Below, piece by piece: positions 1 to 8,451 of a stretch of 64,000 bases of DNA (the stretch's first letter is position 1; every line of letters begins with the position of its first letter). This DNA is from Mesonia aestuariivivens. Lineage in GTDB: Bacteria > Bacteroidota > Bacteroidia > Flavobacteriales > Flavobacteriaceae. The notes beneath the pieces were generated by a model. That model searched no databases. It was not told the DNA's origin and was given only the letters and a program-made list of their open reading frames with translations. Location of the stretch: the NCBI RefSeq assembly GCF_019311235.1, contig NZ_JAHWDF010000010.1, forward strand, positions 1 through 64,000, read 5' to 3'. The position numbers and the translations under genes were made by a program.

Positions 1-1
1 T

Positions 2-1954
2 GATGTAACCATGGAATGTGAAGTTCTAGCTACAGATGTAACCGAGCCAACAGCTACCGATAATTGTGGTGGAACAGTAACCGTAACTAACGATGCGAGT
101 TTCCCTATTTCAACACAGGGGACTACCATAATCACTTGGACCTATGAAGATGAAAACGGAAATACTTCAACGCAAACACAAAACGTAATCATTGATGATG
201 TATCCGCGCCGATTGCCGATCAAGCTACTTTAGCTGATGTAACCATGGAATGTGAAGTTCTAGCTACAGATGTAACCGAGCCAACAGCTACCGATAATTG
301 TGGTGGAACAGTAACCGTAACTAACGATGCGAGTTTCCCTATTTCAACACAGGGGACTACCGTCATTACCTGGACCTATGAAGATGAAAACGGAAATACT
401 TCAACGCAAACACAAAACGTAATCATTGATGATATCACCGCTCCGGTTGCCGATCAAGCTACTCTAGCCGATATTAATGCGGAATGTGAAGTTCTAGCTA
501 CAGATGTAACCGATCCAACAGCTACCGATAACTGTGGAGGAACAGTAACCGTAACCAATGATGCAACTTTCCCGATCACCACACAAGGAACTACCATAAT
601 CACTTGGACCTATGAAGATGAAAACGGTAATACTTCAACGCAAACACAAAACATCAATGTAGTGGCTTCACCGATTGCAGGAGTTTCTTTAGATGATGTT
701 ACCGTTACCTATGATGGAAGTGTACACACAGTATCCGTAAATAATTTACCTGCCGATGCAAGTGTAAGTTATACTACTTCACCTAGTACAGGAACTTCCA
801 ATGGAGCTATTGATGTAGGAACTTATACGGTAACCGCTGTAGTAAGTCCTGCGGCTTCCGCTGTAAATTGTGATCCAATTACACTGACAGCCACCTTAAG
901 CATTGAGCAAGCTACACAAATCATCAATTTTGATGCACTTCCAGTAATGAGTTTAGAAAATGATGCTGATTTTCAGCTGGAAGCCACAGCGAGTTCCGGA
1001 CTTCCAGTAGCCTACACTTATACGTTTACTGCAGCAAATCCTCCAGCAACGGTTACTTCTACAGGTTTTGTTGATTTAATAACTTCTGGTAGTATCGAAA
1101 TTACGGCACAACAGCCTGGAAATGCTAATTATTTACCTGCAGCTCCAGTAACGCAAACCTTAACAATTACCAGTCAAGATGCCGCTATAAGCTGGATTCG
1201 TGTGGCAGGAGATATTTATGATAATCCTTCCAATGAAATCTATTATTTGATCGATTGTCAAAATAACGTAAGTCAAGTTGAAATAGAAATTGGAACTGAA
1301 GCTAATGCAAGCCTTTTTCCTAGTGATGGCTTTATCATTGAAACACCAGTTCCCGGTATCTACCAACAAGAAATAACGGTGACCTCTCAAGATGAAAACA
1401 ATACAGAAACTTACAAAGTGATGATCGAAAAGCAGTTTCAATTTTCTGATATTATAACACAAAAATTTGATAATGTGTTACTGGTCAATAACAACACTAA
1501 TACCAACGGGGGGTATCGTTTTGTAGATTATGAGTGGTTTAAAGATGATGTTCTTATAGGAGATGATTCCCAGTATTATTCTGCCGGACCTAATGCGACA
1601 GACAAGTTAGATCCAGCCGCTGATTATTATGTACGAATGAAAACTGAAAATGGAGCGTGGCTACAAACCTGTGTGGGGCACCCTACTTTGGTGAATAGTT
1701 TCTCTGCTAACATATACCCCAACCCTAATGAACCTGGAAGAGTTTTAAATGTAGCAATTGAAGATTATAAAATTTCAGCAAAAAATCCGTTACACGTTCA
1801 ATTATTTACGCTGCAAGGAGTACAAGTGGGAGATTGGAAATCTACTAACAACTACACACAATTAAGTATTCCTAACCTGTTAGCTGCTGGGGTGTATATT
1901 GTAGATTGTTCTTCAGGAAAAAACAAACGTACCTTTAAATTAATTATAGAATAA
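2..1954 (+). CDS. T9SS-secreted repeat adhesin, 5'-truncated by window
   Basis: C-terminal part of a large cell-surface protein whose reading frame is already open at the first bases of the window, so the true start lies upstream. In order it shows: three copies of a 78-residue HYR-like beta-sandwich repeat carrying paired cysteines (motifs CEVLATDV, DNCGGTVTV, TWTYEDENGN) over roughly residues 1-220; an MBG-type domain (VTYDGSVHTV) near 225-300; a linker; a cadherin-like beta-sandwich near 390-470; and a type A T9SS sorting domain over the last 80 residues (YPNPNEPG, LAAGVYIVD, ending KLIIE). Family knowledge: such proteins are exported by Sec, cross the outer membrane by T9SS and are attached to the surface, usually for adhesion or gliding. 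The following barrel gene is 10 nt away and probably cotranscribed. The ligand is unknown. Confidence 0.9.
   Translation, partial: DVTMECEVLATDVTEPTATDNCGGTVTVTNDASFPISTQGTTIITWTYEDENGNTSTQTQNVIIDDVSAPIADQATLADVTMECEVLATDVTEPTATDNCGGTVTVTNDASFPISTQGTTVITWTYEDENGNTSTQTQNVIIDDITAPVADQATLADINAECEVLATDVTDPTATDNCGGTVTVTNDATFPITTQGTTIITWTYEDENGNTSTQTQNINVVASPIAGVSLDDVTVTYDGSVHTVSVNNLPADASVSYTTSPSTGTSNGAIDVGTYTVTAVVSPAASAVNCDPITLTATLSIEQATQIINFDALPVMSLENDADFQLEATASSGLPVAYTYTFTAANPPATVTSTGFVDLITSGSIEITAQQPGNANYLPAAPVTQTLTITSQDAAISWIRVAGDIYDNPSNEIYYLIDCQNNVSQVEIEIGTEANASLFPSDGFIIETPVPGIYQQEITVTSQDENNTETYKVMIEKQFQFSDIITQKFDNVLLVNNNTNTNGGYRFVDYEWFKDDVLIGDDSQYYSAGPNATDKLDPAADYYVRMKTENGAWLQTCVGHPTLVNSFSANIYPNPNEPGRVLNVAIEDYKISAKNPLHVQLFTLQGVQVGDWKSTNNYTQLSIPNLLAAGVYIVDCSSGKNKRTFKLIIE
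11..664 (+). repeat. 234-bp tandem coding repeat, three visible copies
   Basis: Copies begin at 11, 245 and 479, spaced exactly 234 bp (78 codons), so copy-number change keeps the frame. Copies 1 and 2 are identical over 11-127 versus 245-361 and again over 137-200 versus 371-434. The third copy is more diverged and ends at the transition to the MBG domain near 660. The array very probably continues upstream of the window because the bases before 11 match the end of a repeat unit. Confidence 0.95.
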
Positions 1955-1964
1955 TATCATCAAT

Positions 1965-2840
1965 ATGAATTTAAAAAATCAATATAGTAAACTAACCAAG
2001 GCAAAATATAATGTTGCCTTGGTTAGCCTTACGCTGTTATTTATGAGTCAGCTAGGCTTTGCTCAATCACAACACGAAATCTCTATCGTAGGCTCAGGAG
2101 TATTTTCAACGGTATCTTACGATACTCAAAACGCCTATATAGATCAAGCTCAAAACGGAAGCATTGGCCTAGGTTATAGCTTCTATTTTAGTCGCCAATG
2201 GGCGGTAAATATTGGAGCTGAATATGAGCAATTTAAAGCTAGCCTTGTTTATAATACGTTGCAGTTAAGCAGTGAAGCGGTAGATATAGAAGGTGAAAAT
2301 TTTGAATATCGTTACAGCGCCGATAATTATGAGGAAGAGCAAAAACTAAATGTGATTAACATTCCGTTGACCGTACAGTTTCAAACTGATGGAGAGACTA
2401 AATTCTATGCCCGTTTAGGAGGTCAAGTAAGTCTAATTAATAAAGCTGAATACGCTACCTCGATTAGAACTTTGACTACTAGCGGATATTACGCGCAATA
2501 TGATGCAGAGTTGTTTGACCCTAGCTTCATGGGTTTTGGAAGATATACTAACCTTTCTCAAAAAAGTCAAGAATTAGAACTCGACACTTCTTTTGCTGCA
2601 GTGATTGAAGCTGGCGTAAAACGTGAAATCGATAATATTGGTGGACTATACATTGGGCTTTTCTGTAACTACGGCTTAAATACCATAGATAAAGATACAG
2701 AAAACACACCGCTAATTGAATACAATACTGAAAACCCTACAAGCTTAAAAACAAACAGTGTGCTAAACACCAACCTAGCTGAAGACGTAAGACTAATCTC
2801 TTATGGAATTAAACTGAGGTTTGCTTTAGGTGGGTATTAA
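1965..2840 (+). CDS. Outer-membrane beta-barrel protein, adhesin partner candidate
   Basis: A 291-residue protein with a long N-terminal signal peptide (hydrophobic core VALVSLTLLF, likely cut after GFAQ near residue 34). The mature part alternates aromatic/hydrophobic strands (GLGYSFYFSRQWAVNIGAEYE, YARLGGQ, GLYIGLFCNYG) and ends in a strand closing LRFALGGY, as expected for a small outer-membrane barrel of the OMP_b-brl type. It starts 10 nt after the T9SS adhesin stop and is followed by a terminator, so the two form the end of one operon. In Bacteroidota such pairs often join a T9SS cargo to an outer-membrane partner; a specific anchoring role here is inference. Confidence 0.75.
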   Translation: MNLKNQYSKLTKAKYNVALVSLTLLFMSQLGFAQSQHEISIVGSGVFSTVSYDTQNAYIDQAQNGSIGLGYSFYFSRQWAVNIGAEYEQFKASLVYNTLQLSSEAVDIEGENFEYRYSADNYEEEQKLNVINIPLTVQFQTDGETKFYARLGGQVSLINKAEYATSIRTLTTSGYYAQYDAELFDPSFMGFGRYTNLSQKSQELELDTSFAAVIEAGVKREIDNIGGLYIGLFCNYGLNTIDKDTENTPLIEYNTENPTSLKTNSVLNTNLAEDVRLISYGIKLRFALGGY

Positions 2841-2863
2841 TCACTAAGTTTTTTTTAAAAAAT

Positions 2864-2897
2864 AAAAGCCTCCCCTAACCCGGAAGGCTTTTTTTAT
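2864..2897 (+). terminator. Rho-independent terminator of adhesin operon
   Basis: Stem AAAAGCCT (2864-2871) pairs with AGGCTTTT (2885-2892), with a C-rich loop and a T run to 2895. Confidence 0.85.
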
Positions 2898-3199
2898 TGA
2901 GGTTCAATACGATTCTAGTATTTGTTCCACTACCTAGCAATAAGCAGTAGTAAGTAGCGAAAAGAATAATTTTATTAAATTAGAGTTATCACTACCTCAC
3001 AATTAACATTATATAGGCTAACTAACCAGCTAAAAGTTTTTTAAATTAGTAGCACCTATTAACATAGAAAATTGCTAAAAATAGAAGCATACAACTTTAT
3101 TTTAAACATTTTCCCTAAGCACTCTAAGGCTGTCACTAGCAAAGCCTAGGCATCCCCCTAGTGCGAGCATAGTGAGTCCAGTATGCAAGCATATCTAAA

Positions 3200-3223
3200 C
3201 CACTATACAGCACTATATAGTGG
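3200..3223. repeat. Inverted repeat with outer flanking arms
   Basis: Perfect 8-bp arms CCACTATA (3200-3207) and TATAGTGG (3216-3223) around an 8-nt loop. Outside them TCCAGT (about 3177-3182) is complementary to ACTGGA (about 3230-3235), which could extend the fold. Not followed by a T run, so not a standard terminator. Could be a structured RNA, a mobile-element end or chance. Confidence 0.45.
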
Positions 3224-3344
3224 ACTGAAACTGGAGTGATACTTTTTACACTGTATTTACACTACGAATTATATACGTCTACAGCCTGTTTGGCTATTTT
3301 TTTTCAACCTTAAACGCTACATTATTCTTAGCAATATCAAATTA

Positions 3345-3600
3345 TTGGCTTAAAAATTCATGAATACGCTCTTCTATTAAATTTTCATAAGAATCATATT
3401 TTTCAATTAAACTTAAGTTTTTTGATTATCAATTTTCTGGCTTCGAACCCTAAAAGCACTACTATCTTTACTTTATAAACTTATAGCTGTTTGTATTCAA
3501 CTCCCCTATTTTATTTTTTCAGTAATGGTTGAAGAAACACTTACAAAACCTATGGAAAACAAGAATAAAAACAAGATAAACCCTAAATTTCAAAAAAAAT
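3345..3600 (-). pseudogene. Possible decayed small secreted-protein gene
   Basis: On the minus strand the interval contains coding-like segments in shifting frames. A hydrophobic leader-like stretch (FILFLFLFSIGFVSVSS) stands near 3575-3520 and is followed by in-frame stops. Then come a charged segment (GFEARKLIIKKL) and, one frame over, SLIEKYDSYENLIEERIHE ending at a stop near 3345. No single frame is open throughout. The pattern fits a gene inactivated by frameshifts and stops, but no family is recognised and chance similarity cannot be excluded. Confidence 0.3.
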
Positions 3601-3690
3601 AGCTAAATTCAACAAATTACATTTCTTCAGAAACCTTTAACAATTGGCTGTGTTTTTAATTTATACTTTAGAGTACTAAAACTTTAAATT

Positions 3691-5052
3691 ATGGCTTTGC
3701 TCAGTAAAATCAAAAACACCATTGGTTTACTTAAAGATGTAGACTTAGACAAGCTTGCTAAACTCAATGAAAAAATTGATTTGAAGGAAGCGATGAATAC
3801 TTTAGGAAGTCTCGACGACAGGCAGATTAAAGGATTAATGAAGATGCTGAATAACCAAGGCAAAAAAGGACAACACAAACTTCCTCCTATAGATGGAGAT
3901 TTTTATAATCTCGATTTAAAACTTACCGAAGAGCAGCGAGCACTGCAGATGAGGGTAAGAAATTTCATGGAAGATGAAGTTAAGCCACTAGTTAACGATT
4001 ACTGGAATAAAGCAAAATTTCCTTTTGAAATCATCGAAAAATTTGCCAAACTAAATATTACGGGAGTTCCTTACGAAGGTTATGGTTGCCCCAACCTTCC
4101 GTTTTTAATGGAAGGGATTATTGCCCAAGAAATTGCTCGTGTAGATGTTTCTATTTCTACTTTCTTCGGAGTTCACAGTGGTTTAGCGATGGGCTCAATT
4201 TACCTCTGCGGTAGTGAAGAGCAAAAACAAGAATGGTTACCCAAAATGCAAAAATTAGAAAAAATTGGCGCATTTGGTCTTACCGAACCTAATGTAGGTT
4301 CTGCCGTTTCTCAAGGCATGGAAACCACTTGCAAATTTGATGGTGAAAATTGGGTTCTTAACGGACAAAAAAAGTGGATTGGTAATGCTACGTTTGCCGA
4401 TGTGATAATTATTTGGGCAAAAGATGTAGATTCTCACCAAGTAAAAGGCTTTATTGTTAGAAAAGAAAATCCAGGCTTTAAAGCAGAAAAAATGGAAGAT
4501 AAAATGGCGTTGAGAATTGTTCAAAATGCCATTATTACTTTAACCGATTGTAAAATTACTGAAAGCGACCGCTTACAAAATGCCAATTCGTTTAGAGATA
4601 CCGCAAAAGTGCTGAAGATGACTCGCGCTGGTGTAGCTTGGCAAGCCGTTGGTTGCGCACGCGGAGCTTACGAAAGCGCTTTAAAATACACTAAAAAAAG
4701 AGAGCAATTTGGAAAACCGATTGCTTCGTACCAATTGGTACAAAATCATTTGGTAGAAATGCTTTCTAATTTAACCGCCATGCAAACCATGGTTTTTAGA
4801 CTTTCAGAAATGCAAGACGCTGGTATTTTAACCGATGAACACGCCTCTCTCGCAAAAGTATATTGCAGTATGCGAACGCGAGATATTGTAAGTAGAGCAC
4901 GTGAAGTATTAGGAGGCAACGGTATTTTGTTAGAGCACGATGTGGCAAGATTTGTTGCCGATGCTGAAGCTATTTACAGCTATGAAGGAACTAAAGAAAT
5001 AAATTCACTAATTGTAGGACGCGCTATTACAGGATATAGCGCATTTGTATAA
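3691..5052 (+). CDS. Acyl-CoA dehydrogenase, glutaryl-CoA dehydrogenase-like
   Basis: A 453-residue FAD enzyme that removes two hydrogens from an acyl-CoA and passes electrons to ETF (etfBA lies at 16.0-17.8 kb). The dehydrogenase fold starts around residue 72 (LTEEQRALQ). The flavin-binding TEPNVGSA motif is near 198-205 and the KKREQFGKPIA motif near 330. The end reads YEGTKEINSLIVGRAITG, where Glu432 in YEGT is the expected catalytic base; this tail resembles the glutaryl-CoA dehydrogenase / acyl-CoA oxidase-4 branch. An extra lysine-rich N-terminal segment of about 65 residues precedes the family domain. The start is the ATG immediately before MALLSKIKN. The hydroxyacid dehydrogenase follows after 8 nt. 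Substrate chain length is not decided by the sequence. Confidence 0.92.
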   Translation: MALLSKIKNTIGLLKDVDLDKLAKLNEKIDLKEAMNTLGSLDDRQIKGLMKMLNNQGKKGQHKLPPIDGDFYNLDLKLTEEQRALQMRVRNFMEDEVKPLVNDYWNKAKFPFEIIEKFAKLNITGVPYEGYGCPNLPFLMEGIIAQEIARVDVSISTFFGVHSGLAMGSIYLCGSEEQKQEWLPKMQKLEKIGAFGLTEPNVGSAVSQGMETTCKFDGENWVLNGQKKWIGNATFADVIIIWAKDVDSHQVKGFIVRKENPGFKAEKMEDKMALRIVQNAIITLTDCKITESDRLQNANSFRDTAKVLKMTRAGVAWQAVGCARGAYESALKYTKKREQFGKPIASYQLVQNHLVEMLSNLTAMQTMVFRLSEMQDAGILTDEHASLAKVYCSMRTRDIVSRAREVLGGNGILLEHDVARFVADAEAIYSYEGTKEINSLIVGRAITGYSAFV

Positions 5053-5060
5053 AATTTTTC

Positions 5061-5990
5061 ATGAATAAAATTGTATTGATCTGCCCAGAAAGAAACGATG
5101 TTTCTAAATGGGTAGAAACGTTTAAAAAAGAAAATGAATCATTAACCATTGAAGTATATCCCGAGGATACCGATCGCGAAAAAACAGAGTTTGTTGCTAC
5201 TTGGAATCCGCCGGCAGATGCTTTTGAAAAGTTTCCGAATTTAAAAGTAATTGCTTCTATGGCTGCTGGAGTAAAACATATTACTTCAAAAGAAATTCCA
5301 AAGAATGTAAAAGTTACCCGAGTTAAAGACGATTATCTCAATTACGATTTAAGCTATTTTGTGTTGAATTCTATTTTGAATTATTTACGAAATATGCCCT
5401 TATATTTTCAGCATCAAGAAGAAAAAACGTGGAATAGACAAGCTTATAAAAGACCAAAAGACACCACTGTTGGTATTTTAGGCTTCGGAAATATTGGACA
5501 AGCGATAGGTAAAGTATTGCACAAAAACGATTTTGAAGTTTTGGGTTGGTCTCGTTCTAAAAAAGAAGTAGAAGGAATCACCACTTACGAAGAACCTCAA
5601 CTAGATGAGTTTTTAGCTAAAGTTGAAGTTTTGGTTTGTATGCTTCCACATACGCCAGCAACTGAAAATATTTTAAATAAAAAATTGTTTCAGCAATTAC
5701 CGAAAGGAGCTTATCTTATTAACGTGGGGCGCGGGGCGCATTTACAGGAAGAAGATTTTTTAGCTGCTTTAGCATCGGGGCAACTTTCTGGAGCTGCTTT
5801 AGATGTATTTAAAACCGAGCCATTACCTAAAGAACATTCATTTTGGAATCACGATAAAATAACCATTACCCCACATACAGCAAGCATTACCAATCCGAAA
5901 ACTATTGTGCCTAAAATGATAGAAAATTATAATCGAATGAAAAACAATGAAACTTTGAAAGACGAAGTAGATTTACAAAAAGGTTATTAA
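5061..5990 (+). CDS. D-2-hydroxyacid dehydrogenase, glyoxylate/hydroxypyruvate reductase type
   Basis: A 309-residue cytosolic NAD(P)-dependent reductase that interconverts 2-keto acids and D-2-hydroxy acids. The Rossmann motif GILGFGNIGQ is near 137-146. Later come INVGRGAHLQEEDF with the substrate arginine near 223 and the catalytic histidine in TPHTAS near 270. The fairly short N-terminal catalytic half and the WNRQAYKRP segment resemble GhrA-type glyoxylate/hydroxypyruvate reductases. It begins 8 nt after the acyl-CoA dehydrogenase, suggesting a shared transcript, and is followed by a transporter 21 nt downstream. The exact keto acid is unknown. Confidence 0.88.
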   Translation: MNKIVLICPERNDVSKWVETFKKENESLTIEVYPEDTDREKTEFVATWNPPADAFEKFPNLKVIASMAAGVKHITSKEIPKNVKVTRVKDDYLNYDLSYFVLNSILNYLRNMPLYFQHQEEKTWNRQAYKRPKDTTVGILGFGNIGQAIGKVLHKNDFEVLGWSRSKKEVEGITTYEEPQLDEFLAKVEVLVCMLPHTPATENILNKKLFQQLPKGAYLINVGRGAHLQEEDFLAALASGQLSGAALDVFKTEPLPKEHSFWNHDKITITPHTASITNPKTIVPKMIENYNRMKNNETLKDEVDLQKGY

Positions 5991-6011
5991 TGGTTTTTAT
6001 ATCTTAACCTA

Positions 6012-7775
6012 ATGATGCTCTACCTTACTTTTGCAATAATTGCGGTAGGAATATTTCTTTTTATAAAAGATTATTTCACTATCGATACGACCTCTATTTT
6101 AATTATGTCGCTATTTATTGTGTCTGGAGTTTTAAATCCAGAAGAAGGCTTTTCAGGCTTTAATCATCCTGCAACAATCACCTTAGGCTGTATGTTTGTG
6201 ATTAGCGCCGCGATTTTTAAATCGGGGCTTATTGACGGTTTATCGAGTAAAATTATACGAGTCGCCAAAATAAATTACTTTTTTGCGCTGCTTATTTTTT
6301 GCTTATCGGCAGCAGTATTTTCTGCATTTATTAATGATACTGCTGTGGTTGCTTTACTCATCCCGATGGCGCTATTGGTATGTAGAGAAACCAATATTTT
6401 GCCTTCACGTTTACTAATTCCTATTTCATTTTCAGCATTATTTGGAGGTACTTGCACTTTAATAGGTACTTCAACCAATATTTTGGTGAGTAGTTATGCG
6501 CAAAAAAGCGGACTCGAACCTTTGGGTATGTTCGAGTTTTCGCTACCTGCTTTGTGTTTATTTACGATTGGGATGACGTATTTATTAATCGCTTCTCCAT
6601 TATTACTTCCGAAGCGAAAAAGCCATAAAAACTCCTTAAAAAAACAGACCGAAAAATATTTAGCTGAATTAGAGCTGACAGAAGAAAGTCAAGATATTGA
6701 TAAAAAGATAGGTAAAACCAGTTTGATTCAGGATTACAACGCTCAGGTTTTAATGCTGAAAAGAAGTCATCATCGGGTGTATGAAATTAATGAAGAAACA
6801 ATCTTAAGAAAAGGTGATGTACTAAAAATTATTATTCACCCACAACACTTAGCTAAACTTAAAGAAAGTAAAAACTATGCACTTTTTGGTGACGAACAAC
6901 TTCTTGAAGATGATGATGCCGAGAAGAAAATCTATGAAGTGATGATACCCTATGGTTCATCGCTTGCTGGTAAATCTTTACAACAACTCAATTTCAGAAA
7001 TAGTTATTATGCTTCCGTTTTAGCCATTAGGCATCGTAAAGAAATGATTACAGAAGATGTTTCTAATCTTACGCTAAGAGAAGGCGATATGTTATTGCTA
7101 TATACTTCAGATGCGAGTTTAACGAAGCTCGTATCTAAAAAACTAGTCGTAACTTTATCTAAGTACAAGGCGAAAAAATTAAACCTTAAAAAAGCAATTC
7201 CTACCTTAGTTATTTTAGTCGGTGTTATTTTAGCAGCAGCTTTAAACATCACCTCTATTTTAATAAGTGCATTAGTGGGTGCTTTATTAATTGTCACCAC
7301 AACCATTTTAAAACCAAAGGAAGCCTACGAAGCTATTGAATGGAAAGTGATTTTTATGATGGCAGGCGTACTGTCTATGGGCAAAGCTTTAGAAAAAACG
7401 GGAGGTTCAGATTTAATTTCAGACTTTATCTACGATTTTATGGGCAGTTTCGATCCAAGAATCACCTTAAGTTTAATTTTTTTAGCTACCTTTTTATCGA
7501 CCAATGTGCTCTCGAGTAAAGCGGCAGCGGCACTAATGACCCCAATTGTCATTAGCTTAGCGTCCGCCATGCAAGTGGAAGCCAAACCCTTTTTAATTGC
7601 GGTGATGTTTGCGTGTTCGTTAACTTTTATGACACCGGTAAGCTACCCTACCAATACGATGGTTTATGCACCGGGTAATTATAAATTTAAAGATTACTTA
7701 AAAATTGGTACTCCGCTAAATTTTATTATTTGGGTAGCTGCCTCATTTATAATTCCATTATTTTTCCCGTTTTAA
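6012..7775 (+). CDS. SLC13/DASS-type permease with two RCK_C domains
   Basis: A 587-residue inner-membrane transporter. Around five to six membrane segments (residues 1-200) are followed by a soluble stretch of about 175 residues holding two TrkA-C/RCK_C-like domains (about 225-290 and 300-375; REGDMLLLYTS). A second membrane half carries the paired motifs expected in this superfamily (FINDTAVVALLIP; GTSTNILVS in the first half, SSKAAAALMTPIV and PVSYPTNTMVYAPG in the second). Family knowledge: sodium-coupled uptake of sulfate or dicarboxylates, with the RCK_C part acting as a ligand sensor. Two ATG codons are adjacent (6012, 6015). The DUF202 gene follows one base after the stop. Confidence 0.9.
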   Translation: MMLYLTFAIIAVGIFLFIKDYFTIDTTSILIMSLFIVSGVLNPEEGFSGFNHPATITLGCMFVISAAIFKSGLIDGLSSKIIRVAKINYFFALLIFCLSAAVFSAFINDTAVVALLIPMALLVCRETNILPSRLLIPISFSALFGGTCTLIGTSTNILVSSYAQKSGLEPLGMFEFSLPALCLFTIGMTYLLIASPLLLPKRKSHKNSLKKQTEKYLAELELTEESQDIDKKIGKTSLIQDYNAQVLMLKRSHHRVYEINEETILRKGDVLKIIIHPQHLAKLKESKNYALFGDEQLLEDDDAEKKIYEVMIPYGSSLAGKSLQQLNFRNSYYASVLAIRHRKEMITEDVSNLTLREGDMLLLYTSDASLTKLVSKKLVVTLSKYKAKKLNLKKAIPTLVILVGVILAAALNITSILISALVGALLIVTTTILKPKEAYEAIEWKVIFMMAGVLSMGKALEKTGGSDLISDFIYDFMGSFDPRITLSLIFLATFLSTNVLSSKAAAALMTPIVISLASAMQVEAKPFLIAVMFACSLTFMTPVSYPTNTMVYAPGNYKFKDYLKIGTPLNFIIWVAASFIIPLFFPF

Positions 7776-7776
7776 T

Positions 7777-8115
7777 ATGAAAAAAGTAAGACTACATAAT
7801 CCATTTAAACCAAAGGTTATTAACGAAAAAAAGTTAAGGGAACACTTAGCTTTAGAACGCACTAAACTTGCCAACGAGCGTACACTCTTGGCTTACATAA
7901 GAGCTTCATTATATTTATTAGTTGGTGGTATTGCCTTGCTTAAAATTGAAGAATATCCAGAAGTGCACAGCTTGGGTTATATTTCGCTTTGTGTATGTGT
8001 GATCTTCATTATTATTGGGGTTTGGCGTTATATTGCTTTAGAGAGAAAATTAAAAAATCTACTTTTGCCCAATGATGCTTCAGAAGAAATTTCTGAAGAA
8101 AAAATCGAGTCTTAA
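7777..8115 (+). CDS. DUF202 (YidH-like) small membrane protein
   Basis: A 112-residue inner-membrane protein. The signature block LALERTKLANERTLLAYIR (residues 24-42) is diagnostic of DUF202 and is followed by two hydrophobic helices (about 43-60 and 70-90) and an acidic tail. Function of the family is unknown. It is packed between the SLC13 transporter (1-nt gap) and the DUF6122 gene (0-nt gap), so it is almost certainly translated from one mRNA with both. Confidence 0.88.
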   Translation: MKKVRLHNPFKPKVINEKKLREHLALERTKLANERTLLAYIRASLYLLVGGIALLKIEEYPEVHSLGYISLCVCVIFIIIGVWRYIALERKLKNLLLPNDASEEISEEKIES

Positions 8116-8442
8116 ATGCTGCAAAATTTTACGCACTACTTTCTTCATTTTATTGCTATTGGAGGTATTGCTTACCTTTATGATAAAACTAACTGGAAAA
8201 TGTATTGGCTTATTTTAGTAGCGACTATGCTTGTAGATGTAGATCACGTATTGGCAGATCCTATTTTTCAACCCCAACGATGTAGTATTAATTTTCATTT
8301 ATTGCACACGTATTATGCTATTACGATTTATTGTTTAGGAGCCATTTTAATAAAGCATAAAATTGTAAGATTGATTTGTATCGGACTTTGTTTTCATATG
8401 TTTACCGACAAAATTGATTGTTTATGGAATAATTTTGGCTAA
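8116..8442 (+). CDS. DUF6122-like small membrane protein
   Basis: A 108-residue membrane protein with about three hydrophobic segments. Conserved polar positions sit at membrane edges (HYFLHF, DVDHVLADP, HLLHTYYA, HMFTDKIDCLW), a His/Asp pattern reminiscent of membrane-bound metal-dependent hydrolases of the YdjM type. The architecture matches what I recall as DUF6122 in Bacteroidota, with no established function. The ATG directly abuts the stop of the DUF202 gene, so translational coupling is likely. Confidence 0.7.
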   Translation: MLQNFTHYFLHFIAIGGIAYLYDKTNWKMYWLILVATMLVDVDHVLADPIFQPQRCSINFHLLHTYYAITIYCLGAILIKHKIVRLICIGLCFHMFTDKIDCLWNNFG

Positions 8443-8451
8443 CTTTAATTT

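Larger units (their letters stand above)
2898..3690. other. Gene-poor 0.8-kb interval
   Basis: AT-rich stretch without an intact gene between the adhesin operon terminator and the acyl-CoA dehydrogenase. It holds an inverted repeat around 3170-3236 and, on the minus strand, disjointed peptide-like fragments around 3345-3600 that look like the remains of a small gene (both listed separately). No promoter of the TAnnTTTG type was found close to the gene at 3691. Confidence 0.6.

Noticed and set aside
11-664. Tandem repeats as a CRISPR array
   Set aside because: The units are 234 bp, directly adjacent, and encode a repeated protein domain in one frame; there are no spacers and no cas genes.
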